This document shows, piece after piece, positions 1-8,168 of a stretch of DNA of 50,901 nucleotides. The translations under genes and the position numbers were made by a program. Origin of the DNA: Zarea fungicola (Eukaryota > Ascomycota > Sordariomycetes > Hypocreales > Cordycipitaceae). The number at the start of each line of letters is the position of its first letter. Position 1 is the stretch's first letter. The notes below the pieces were generated by a model. The model searched no databases, was not told the origin of the DNA, and was given only the letters and a program-made list of their open reading frames with translations. Location of the stretch: contig FWCC01000036.1 of assembly GCA_900169235.1 (NCBI GenBank), positions 1 through 50,901 on the forward strand, written 5' to 3'.

Positions 1-1241
1 GATTGCCCAAAGGGGAGGATATCTCTTCTTCAGCAGTCACCACAGCGCCCCGGCAGGACTGTCCACTCCACACATAGTTTCCACACTGAGGGAAAAGTTC
101 ATGGTCAACCATGGTGCAAGCCTCAAACGGACCAGTCTTGTTAATCTCGCAACACACACAGGATTGATGCATGACGTCTCCGCAGGCTTGTATCATGCAT
201 GAAACAATTTTGACACCTTCCTTGTCAGACGGATCGGTCGGATCGCAGATAGCATTCAGTTGGCACTGGTCGAGGCCATGCTCCCGGCGTAACTTGACGT
301 TGCGTTGAACTGGCATCTGTAAAATAGCATCAACGCGCTTGCTGCCCCACAGGCCAGCCTGTTCAAGCACTGCTATGGGTTGGTTGTCCGCATTGATGAT
401 CTGGAACGCGACCGTCCTTTGTTCGACGCCGCAGTCGTCACGACCAGCTCCGCCATACTCTATATCCTGCGGTACAGGTGGCTCAGAGGGGCTTCTCGCG
501 GTGGTCTTTTCTCTCTGTCGCCCCTCAAAGGTATCCATCGTATCTGGCTTTGATTGTGCACTTGTCTTTCGTATACTCTGCTCATGATCTGGACTCAGGA
601 AGCGACGTTTTTTGGCTGACGGCAATTCCTCATCACTCAACGTACGCCGCCGCAGGCGATCCCCAATCCATGGGTCACAAAATGTCGGGGCTCTCTAGTG
701 AATTATGTCATTCCAGCATGCGGAGCGAGTGGATGGGATCTTACCCCGTCGCTTTGGTCGGAATCAGTGCTTGCACGCCTAGACTGCGGATGACTGGCTT
801 CTTTCCCCTCTCTGCTGACCAGATCGTATGGGAAATAAGGCTTTAACTCCCCTGTGGCAATTTTTTGAAGTGATGCTTTGACATAGGATGGATGTATTGT
901 TGTCATTAATAGATCTGTTACCGTCTGCAAAACACATCCACTTCATCCTGGTATGCGCTTTCGAAATCGCCGAGGCCGTTCTTCTTTACGGCCTTGATCT
1001 CACTGGCGCAGTGTACGATTTCATCCTTGATCGTGTTTTCATCGCCCGGGCGGAGCTGCGGCCGTGGTTGGCGGAGGCTTGCCATACAGTGATCCAGTTG
1101 CGCAGTAAGCTCGGCGAGCCTCTGTGTGTATCTGTACTGCGGAGAAGGGATTTTGTTGAAATCGTTCGTAGATTTCACAACATGGTCAAGTACCCGCTCC
1201 AGTATCTGCGCCGCCGGGGTCGGATCAATTGGTACGGCCAT
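1..1241 (-). CDS. DUF3716-like fungal protein, 3' end outside window
   Basis: Three exons can be joined on the minus strand: 1241-990, 924-745 and 694 to the window edge. The introns are 65 bp (GTAAAG..GCAG) and 50 bp (GTAAGA..CTAG), and all junctions keep phase 0. The start is the ATG at 1241 (MAVPIDPTPAAQILERVLDH). About 375 residues are visible. The N-terminal 140 residues are helical, followed by a basic patch (AKKRRF) and a polar linker. From about residue 320 there is a cysteine-rich block with CVCCEINKTGPFEAC and, further on, QCGNYVWSGQSCRG. This matches the pattern of the fungal DUF3716 family: CxxC, then GPF..C, then a CxNYxxxGxxC half. The biochemical role of that family is unknown and zinc binding is an inference. 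The stop codon lies beyond base 1. Splice sites are my reading and the first intron is the less certain. Confidence 0.6.
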
Positions 1242-2312
1242 GGTTGTTGCCGATGAGCATGAGCAAGTCCAGCACACGTAAGCTCAGGCAAGACTGAAGT
1301 TCACTGGATCATCTTGCGTTTTATAGTGGCAAAATTTATTGTTAATTCTGTTGGCGGATATGACGTATTTCTCAAGTGCTGAAAGTAGCAGGCGTCCTTG
1401 TCTTGTATCCACGGTCGGCTTTCGGACGACCATCTAGCATGCCGCTGGGGCTTAGGCAGTTTGCACCAACAGCCACACTGCGCGCCCCGCGCCCGCACGT
1501 TCATCCGTTAGCTTGCGTCCATTTTATCACTTCGTTCTTTTGCTCGTACATTTCTTGACAGTTTATCGTATCTCTCTGAGAGAGATGTGGAGCCACATTG
1601 CTACACGAATGATGATCCTTACGTTGCTCTATGGCAAGCAGGTGGTGCCCATGTCGCTTGCCATCGCAGTCGACTGATAATCTAGACTCTCTGCTGAAGA
1701 TAAAGACGATGCGTAGATGCGACTCTACCCGGGAGCAGTCGTACCATATTCAATTCGTCAGAGTGGATGAAACGAAAATCACAATATGATCACAGTCATT
1801 TTACGATTTTATTTCAACGTATTTCTGACACAATTACATGCTGGCTAACGCTAGTGGCTTTCCTCGCCTTGCCGGTGTTTTTGGGCCAGTTTTGGCTTGC
1901 CGTTAGTGGTTTACAGTGCCACACGTCGACCTCTGGCAAGTCCATATTTCCATTGTTCTCAGCCCATTGGCATTTTCTGCTCTTACCTTTTCTGGCTGTG
2001 CTGTACCCCAATTACGGATTTTACCCTCTTCCACTTACCGTACTCATTATCCCTGCGGCTAGCTGGTTCTTTTCTACCCATGGCTCTTGACCAGCCGCTC
2101 TATGACAAGCTGGGTTGATAGCTACTGGTAACTAGTGACTTGTGTAGCAGCAACATTAAATAGCACGTCTTTTGGGTTTAGTATACTCGGGTTCTAACTT
2201 TGCGATTGGCTAATCTCTTTCTCGCTGTGACATATTCAGGCCAGTCACTATTTTGTGCCGTCTGCTTTACACTTCAGTGATGTGGTAGTGTCTGTCTAGC
2301 AACCATCATCTC
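1242..2312. other. Intergenic, no gene recognised
   Basis: Only short overlapping frames on both strands are present, none with recognisable motifs or splice structure. The part nearest 1241 would hold the promoter of the DUF3716-like gene. An open frame at 1767-2090 (+) is hydrophobic but its codon pattern and lack of context make it unconvincing. Confidence 0.5.
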
Positions 2313-2841
2313 CTAATCTAGAAACTGCTCAATCTTCAGGTAGTCATTGAGCGTTTGCTGCGCTTCTCTATAGTTTTCGTACACCATGTCCAATTGCCCG
2401 CTTATTTGCATACAGGAACAATATTGACCGCTATGCCCCCTTGCTAGCTTCCCAGCTTTTACATACTTCCTGGATCTCGGCATCGTACTCCTCCACCTTT
2501 CGTTGCAATTGGTCGACTTGGCTTCGTAACGCTGGTAGAAGCGCCAGTAGTAGCTTGTATTTTTGACACTCAGCGTTAATGTCCTGCCGTAGCCAACTTT
2601 TTTCTTCCTCAAGTTCTGCGATGCGCTGCTGTGGTGAGGCCGCCACGGCCTTGCTTGGAAGCTTCCACAGCTCTAAAGCCTCGGTGTTTCCACCCAACGC
2701 CTGAATAGCAAAGTCGATCGAATCAGGGGAAGATGGGCGAGACATCCTCACTTGATGACCAACTACGCGTTGTGCTGGTTGGCTTTCCATTGCTATGGAA
2801 GATTGTTCTATTTGGCCCGATTTTGGAGTTAGGCTGCCCAT
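2313..2841 (-). CDS. Small coiled-coil protein, hypothetical
   Basis: The ATG at 2841 opens a frame of 136 codons (MGSLTPKSGQIEQSSIAMES). The N-terminal third is Ser/Pro-rich. From about residue 70 a heptad-like helix follows (QQRIAELEEEKSWLRQDINA, then LRSQVDQLQRKVEEYDAEIQ), a good candidate for a coiled coil. A strong GTATGT donor sits at 2466. Splicing from there to the acceptor ending at 2358 keeps phase and appends a short helical tail (QTLNDYLKIEQFLD) ending at 2313. That makes about 139 residues. Without splicing the protein ends at 2431. No family is recognised. The domain layout (polar head, coiled coil) resembles the truncated gene at 30065-30993, but I see no clear sequence match. 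Confidence 0.45.
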
Positions 2842-4239
2842 AGTTGTGTAGAGCCACGATCACGCTCTAAATAATAGCAAAAAAGGATCACTGTCACAAT
2901 CTGCCGGCTATAATCAGCGCCTCTTATCTTCTCTAATGTGTTGGCATTGCGTACCCCACAACATGTGCATTTTCAAGTATTGGTGGATATATATGGGCAT
3001 ATTGCTAATAGTTTTGTAACATAAATCGAATGGCTCATGGAAATTGACAGGTGCCACAACGATGGAGAGGAAGAGGAAGAAACTGGACAAACCTACGTAG
3101 TGGCGTCCAGCCGTCCAACCGGGCCGTTATAGGGTGCATCCGCTGGTCACGACCCTTCATCACAGAGCTTGTGCGTAGCGGCCAAATAGTGACCAAGGAC
3201 TGCTAGAAACAATTTGACCAGTCCCATCCACCACCCTTCACCACCCTCCACTACTTAGGGTTGGAACAGCTGATTCGCCGCTCTAGCCGTCAACGGTAGG
3301 TTATTGCAGACAAAATGTCAGCACGGTCGAATATTTTGCTGGCTCTGGCTGGGTACAGCAGTATAGACGCAGTTGTGGGACAGCAAGATCAGGCCCTACG
3401 GCGGCAGTAGCGGGTCCCCATTTGCCATTTACAGGGGGCAAGCCTAGTTGAGTGAAACAAAAGCATGTATTGGTTGGCAACCAACAAAAAGCACTGGCAG
3501 TGGCGTACCTTGCTGCTCGTGCCTGTCATGTTCATCTGCTCTCTATTTAACCCATCCCGCTGGTGCGGATGCGTCGTCAACTTTATGCCACGCTATCACT
3601 CATCCTATCTCCACGATGCCACTAATCAGTGCAAAGCCCTACCTGCGACACCGGACGCCGCGACCGGCGGCCAGGCTACGAGGGGCAGCGCCGACCCCCC
3701 ATGGTGTATTTAAGATATTGGTATGCTCGCCTAAGCTACTAACGCTTTTTGAAATGAGAAAGGAGAAATCACTCGCCAAGCTATTTTCGGGTCCATTGAT
3801 GACAGCTTTCCACTCCAGGCTTCGCGGCTCATTCGATAATAGGGACCGTATCTACTCCGTAGCGTGCTACAGCTGTCAGTAATGGAGCCTGCCACCAACG
3901 CTTCCATTCCGCCATGTTGGCCCCCAGGTGTCCATTTTGGGCAAGGTAGGTGTCTCAACTTGAATTCGTGCGCGCCAAAATCAGCTCACTGCGACACTTG
4001 GAAGACTCTGCTACCGTGGCTGGCTTTGACAGCTGCCCCTCATGAACTAAGCTTGGTTGCTGCGTCTCTAGCTGTTTTGTTCACCAAGCTTTGTTTCACA
4101 AGGTCAGCTGTAAAAAAGAACCAGAGTGCGCGCGTGCCCCTTTAAACTTAGTATATAACAGAGTATAATACCGCTAAACATCATACCGGATCCTTGCCGT
4201 TGCAATATCGTACCTATCGGTTTTATATGGCAAAGCGCC
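2842..4239. other. Intergenic, no gene recognised
   Basis: Open frames at 3448-3882 and 3465-3713 (+) overlap each other and lack motifs, so they are probably chance. The stretch near 2842-2960 is the likely promoter of the minus-strand coiled-coil gene. A purine-rich run (gaggaagaggaagaaac) lies near 3066. Confidence 0.45.
4151..4158 (+). promoter_or_regulatory. TATA-like box upstream of Ecl1-like gene
   Basis: The sequence gtatataaca lies about 85 bases before the ATG at 4240, a normal distance for a fungal TATA element. It is a weak call made from position and sequence only. Confidence 0.3.
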
Positions 4240-4815
4240 ATGGCAGATGGCTACGTCACTACTTCTTGGGCTGATAGCTTCTGCCTTGGATGGGACCAAC
4301 CATCGGACGGCACTGCATATTGCTCCGAGCGCTGCCAAATTTGTGATTCTCAACCAATGGAATCAGCCTCTGCATTGCCCCAAGAAAGTCCGCCCACCTC
4401 TCTGGCACCCGTTGAATGCACTATAGGGATCGCCACCCTGTGCGATGCACCGTGCCCACCCTGGTTGGGAAGTTCAAGCCAGGTACCTCTTGTCAACTAT
4501 TCTAGCACAGGTGACGGTGAATGCGTCAAAACGGTAGAGAATCCCCCGGGGGAAAAGCTCCAACCGGTAGAGATCTCTCCAAAAAGGTCTCTTACGCAAC
4601 ATCCAACTCAACATCGGAACGGCAAGTCAAACTCGATGTGCCGCATAGAGAAAGACCTGCTGAAATCACCTAGTAGCGGCGGGGTCGGGTGGGATCCTTG
4701 GCGGTATGGGACATATTCAGAATTATTCCTCTTTGAAGAACATTCAGACTTCTCTGGTCCATACAGTGAACATTACGATTTCATAGGAAGTGACGGGATG
4801 CCTCTTGGATGGTAG
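4240..4815 (+). CDS. Possible Ecl1-like zinc-binding regulator, 191 aa
   Basis: A single exon of 191 residues starts at MADGYVTTSWADSFCLGWDQ. Residues 10-35 read SFCLGWDQPSDGTAYCSERC. Proteins of the Ecl1/life-span regulator family carry CxxC-D...DG..YCS..C near the N-terminus, with four cysteines binding zinc. Here the spacing, the DGTAYCSE core and the last two cysteines fit. The second cysteine of the first pair is Trp (CLGW instead of CLxC). A further CQICDSQ follows directly and could supply the missing ligand. The rest is Ser/Pro-rich and disordered, ending in an acidic aromatic tail. Ecl1-family proteins act in stress tolerance and chronological lifespan in yeasts. Whether this diverged copy binds zinc is open, and an unrelated orphan protein is the alternative. 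Confidence 0.45.
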   Translation: MADGYVTTSWADSFCLGWDQPSDGTAYCSERCQICDSQPMESASALPQESPPTSLAPVECTIGIATLCDAPCPPWLGSSSQVPLVNYSSTGDGECVKTVENPPGEKLQPVEISPKRSLTQHPTQHRNGKSNSMCRIEKDLLKSPSSGGVGWDPWRYGTYSELFLFEEHSDFSGPYSEHYDFIGSDGMPLGW

Positions 4816-5489
4816 GGTCTACTGCCCCAGCAAGTGGCAAGAGCGTTTATTTACAACACAAATACTTCGAGATCTGGAGATTTAGAATAAGCGCTGAATC
4901 AATCCGGGCGGGGCTGCTCGAGGCCACAAGTACATTCCCTCGCTAATAGATCCTCGTTGATGCTACCGTCCGACATGGATCTGTTGCTTTTTCTCCATGA
5001 ATCTATTGTGAAGGTTGAATAGACTCCAAATCATCCGTCGGCACATCTCTTTAACTAGCGCCTGGCTTGGTACAATGACGATTGGAGCTTAGTGTATAAT
5101 TTCTCATGTGTAGTGTTTTCCTGCGGAGTGGATTGCTATCCGGCAACGACTGGATTACCCAAATTTTCATCACCAGAGGCGCTCTCCAGCCCTCACAAGG
5201 TTGGCTTCCGCCTCCGGCACCGCTGTCGCGACCGCCGTGACGAATGTCTCAGCAATTTCCTGTACATCGGCTTTTGAACTAATTTATCCAACTGTATAGG
5301 GACAATTCAGTTGTACTGGGATACTCGGGCTGTGGCAGAAGGTGCCTATATCGTGATGGTAACAGAACACTACTGGCCACAGTAATGCGCCGTGTAATCC
5401 GGCCTGTGCTTACTGTTGCAAGTGTGGCAATAGCTATGAAAATATCGCCGGGGGGCCGTGCTAGTAAACATTTTTGCCTGTTACACCTA
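4816..5489. other. Intergenic flank of the pogo element
   Basis: No complete gene is seen. A short minus-strand frame, roughly 5283-5170, reads like coding helix (SSKADVQEIAETFVTAVATA) and ends in two stops. It could be the last exon of a lost gene. The TA at 5488-5489 is the left target-site copy of the transposon. Confidence 0.35.
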
Positions 5490-5573
5490 CACGTGAGCAC
5501 CCATCCAATTCTGTATGGGTGCTCCCCACCACGGTGACCACCCCACCGCCGTGACCAGCGCGTCGCGACCTTC
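5490..5573. repeat. Left terminal inverted repeat of pogo element
   Basis: 84 bp, perfectly matched to the reverse complement of 7364-7447. Identity stops at base 85 (T against C). It contains a 10-bp-stem palindrome a few bases from the end. Confidence 0.92.
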
Positions 5574-5622
5574 TGACTTCGAATTGAATTTAGAATTAAC
5601 AATAAATAGGAAAAAAATATTG

Positions 5623-7332
5623 TTAAGCTCGTTTTGTAGCGCTTCTTCGGCTCTCTGACACTATCTGTTTTTTAAGTTCTGCATCTAATTTCTTTTGCTC
5701 TCGTTCTGCGGCTTTCTCCTCGCGCTCGACACGCCTTCGGGCCTTCGCGAGCTCTTGTTCCTCTCTTGCAGCCGTCATAGCACGCGCATCACGTACAGAT
5801 AAAACCCCACCTGATTGAAGATAGTAATTACGTCGACTTTTTGCCTTATTACGTTCTTCTTGAGCTTTTTCTATTGCTGTGAGGCGGTGAGAAAGCTCTT
5901 CAAACTCAACAACTAACGCTGTAGCGCCCTTCTTCATTTTCTTGATCTTTGAGCCTAGGCGATGAATTTCAGCGTAATCTTCTTCATCCTCTCGAAGGCG
6001 CTTTGCTGATCGTTCAAGTGACTCAAAACTGCTTTTAAAATGCCTAGAGTGTGAAGGCGTGCCTAAAATTGAAGAGTTTAATTCGTCAGAAGGCGCTGCA
6101 TCTTCAGGATCAAAAACAGTACCAATATCTTCATTATTCGGCTCTGGCGCTGCCTCTGGATGTAGACGTCGAATCTGACGGAGAATCACTTCAGGATTCA
6201 GAGGAATAATTCCTGTGAGCTTAAAGGCCTTAATTATAGACTCTCTCTTCATAGTTTTGACGCGTATTTCCTTAATGACGGCTAGGAAATCTTCCTTCTG
6301 AATGGTATCAATTCCGTTGCGAACCATGTTATTAACAGCGTCAGAATGCCAGTGCTTCATAGGGGAGAAAATCACCACATCGAGCGGCTGAAGAAGGTGT
6401 GTTAACTGTGGTGGAAGCCCAAAAGGAACGATATTATGCTCAAATGCGTAGTCAACGAATTCTCTTGTGTGATGCGAGCCACAGCCGTCGATAATTAGTA
6501 GCCGCGTTTCTCCCGATGACTGTAATTTGGTATGCTTATTAAAATGTTTAAGCCAATCAAGGCTCAAATGATCATTCGTATAGCCGGTTTCTGATACTCC
6601 AATAATGTAATCTGGCGGTAATTTGGCCACCTTAGACCACTTAGATTGGTGAACCTTTCCGCTAAGGATAATAAAGGCTGGAATATAACCTCCAGAGGCC
6701 GATATACTCTCAACACATGTGGCATACTCTTTATTGCTAGGAACGCCTAAGAGAGCAGCTTTCTTACGGCGTAAAGTAACCACATAATTGCCCTTTGATG
6801 TGCCAATTTGAAAACCTGTTTCGTCCATGTTCCATATGGCATCGGCCGCAATTCCGTACTCTGCGATGACATCCTTGAGTTTTTTAAAATATTTTTTAAT
6901 AGGATCTTCTTTTTCAGCATCTTGTCTATCTCGAGATCGAATTTTCTGCTTTAGAACATGAAGTTTGTGGCGAGAAATGAAGCGGTCAACCCAGTGCTTC
7001 CCGACGGCTGGAGTTTCGGTCGAGGCCTCAGGAAGTCGGCGCTTCATAATTCGGCAAGCAGCGGCGTAAATGAAATTTTTTTGCACAGAAAGATTGAGGT
7101 TATCAAGGCGCTTAATCAAGGCCAAAAGCCCAGCTTCTTCACCATCAGAAAGGTTGGAATTTCGGGCATGAATACCGCCGGGTGCCTCAATGCCTCGCAA
7201 ACGGCGTCGGAGCTTCGATCGGTCAACGCCATATTCCGCCGCAACCTGACTAACTGAGAGGTCAGAATTTTCGTTAAGTTCTTGCAAGCACGCAGCGATT
7301 AAAATTTCATCATTTATGTCGTCAACTTCCAT
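5623..7332 (-). CDS. Pogo/Fot-type DDE transposase, 569 aa
   Basis: The intact frame starts at MEVDDINDEILIAACLQELN. The N-terminus holds a psq-type helix-turn-helix (VSQVAAEYGVDRSKLRRRL, about residues 27-46). A Tc5/CENP-B-type second DNA-binding domain follows, with GKHWVDRFISRHKL near residues 110-123. The DDE_1 catalytic core shows the three acidic residues in standard settings: NMDETGFQIG (about 168), LLIIDGCGSHHT (about 283) and LLQPLDVVIFSP (about 315). The third residue is Asp, as in pogo and Fot1 transposases. The C-terminal 150 residues are basic and strongly coiled-coil (AREEQELAKARRRVEREEKA). It cuts and pastes the element at TA sites in the nucleus. Length and domain order are normal for the family. 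Confidence 0.95.
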   Translation of the reverse strand: MEVDDINDEILIAACLQELNENSDLSVSQVAAEYGVDRSKLRRRLRGIEAPGGIHARNSNLSDGEEAGLLALIKRLDNLNLSVQKNFIYAAACRIMKRRLPEASTETPAVGKHWVDRFISRHKLHVLKQKIRSRDRQDAEKEDPIKKYFKKLKDVIAEYGIAADAIWNMDETGFQIGTSKGNYVVTLRRKKAALLGVPSNKEYATCVESISASGGYIPAFIILSGKVHQSKWSKVAKLPPDYIIGVSETGYTNDHLSLDWLKHFNKHTKLQSSGETRLLIIDGCGSHHTREFVDYAFEHNIVPFGLPPQLTHLLQPLDVVIFSPMKHWHSDAVNNMVRNGIDTIQKEDFLAVIKEIRVKTMKRESIIKAFKLTGIIPLNPEVILRQIRRLHPEAAPEPNNEDIGTVFDPEDAAPSDELNSSILGTPSHSRHFKSSFESLERSAKRLREDEEDYAEIHRLGSKIKKMKKGATALVVEFEELSHRLTAIEKAQEERNKAKSRRNYYLQSGGVLSVRDARAMTAAREEQELAKARRRVEREEKAAEREQKKLDAELKKQIVSESRRSATKRA

Positions 7333-7363
7333 GATTTGTGGTGGTAATTACGCGTTGAAGTTG

Positions 7364-7447
7364 GAAGGTCGCGACGCGCTGGTCACGGCGGTGGGGTGGT
7401 CACCGTGGTGGGGAGCACCCATACAGAATTGGATGGGTGCTCACGTG
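7364..7447. repeat. Right terminal inverted repeat of pogo element
   Basis: 84 bp, perfect mate of 5490-5573. It is followed by TA at 7448-7449, the second target-site copy. Confidence 0.92.
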
Positions 7448-7475
7448 TACCCTTATTGACTCTTGGCTAGTGTGA

Positions 7476-7670
7476 GGGGAGGACCTGACCAGCGTGAGAG
7501 AGAAGCTGGCCAGCAGGGGGAAGGAGCTGATCCACTTAAGCAAGACTGCAGAAAAAGTAGCTCGCCTCGGGAAGCAGCTGATACTATTCGTGAGTGCATA
7601 CCCGCTTCGAGATCAGACCATTGGCCGCCTATTCCGCCGCTTCTCTGCGCTAGAAGTAGAGCTGGAGTAG
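7476..7670 (+). pseudogene. Orphan coding fragment beside the transposon
   Basis: A frame of 64 codons with no start ATG reads as amphipathic helix (EDLTSVREKLASRGKELIHL, then LFVSAYPLRDQTIGRLFRRF) and ends at TAG 7668-7670. It begins 28 bases after the right transposon end and is opened by a stop at 7473-7475. It looks like the last exon of a helical protein whose upstream part is lost or interrupted. No family is recognised. Confidence 0.35.
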
Positions 7671-8168
7671 CTAGGCGGAATGGCAGGTAGTTCTCGGTAG
7701 TTTACATTACCCCAGCTGTGATCTTTTCGGTACGGTTTGGCACTCATAGAACGGCACATCATTGGCTCGGAGCCCTTTAGCTCCGCGTGCTCTGATTGGT
7801 CGCTGTTGGTGCATATCATGACGAGACAAGCTTTCTATATTTCCTGGTTAGGCACAGAATAAATAAAGTCATTTAACTTGACGCGTGAATTTGATGTTAG
7901 TTTTTCCGGCAGAGAAAGTGCAGGCATTACTAGCAAAGGCAGCTGAAATCATTTACACTGGCATCACTTAGTGCAAACCCTCCCAGCCCACTCTACGCCA
8001 CTCTGAATCCAGATCAACAGCAACCATAGCATGTACATTGTTTGCTTGATTAGCTAATAAATGCGGAACTGGTCATTCCAGCCTTCTAAGCCAGGGGTTA
8101 CGTTGGCCTCATCAGCTTTTGTACCCATTCGAACTCTACAGATCAGATCAGTATAGCTGTCAAATATT
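7671..8168. other. Intergenic, putative promoter of the 8169 regulator
   Basis: No motif-bearing frame is seen on either strand. The sequence immediately before 8169 would have been the 5' region of the zinc-cluster gene. Confidence 0.4.

Larger units (their letters stand above)
5490..7447 (-). mobile_element. Intact pogo/Fot-class DNA transposon, 1958 bp
   Basis: The element is bounded by perfect 84-bp inverted repeats (5490-5573 and 7364-7447) that begin CACGTGAGCACCC. TA dinucleotides sit immediately outside each end, as expected for the Tc1/mariner/pogo superfamily. One uninterrupted transposase gene fills the interior. There is no sequence difference between the two repeats and no coding lesion, so the copy looks young and may be autonomous. 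Internal hairpins lie inside each repeat, with GAGCACCCAT pairing with ATGGGTGCTC. Confidence 0.9.

Noticed and set aside
1767..2090. Hydrophobic ORF of 107 codons that could be a membrane protein
   Set aside because: It is overlapped by comparable frames on both strands, has no recognisable motif or splice context, and lies in otherwise featureless DNA.
3448..3882. ORF of 144 codons on the plus strand
   Set aside because: Overlapping frames on both strands, no motif, and low-complexity composition; a chance frame is more likely.
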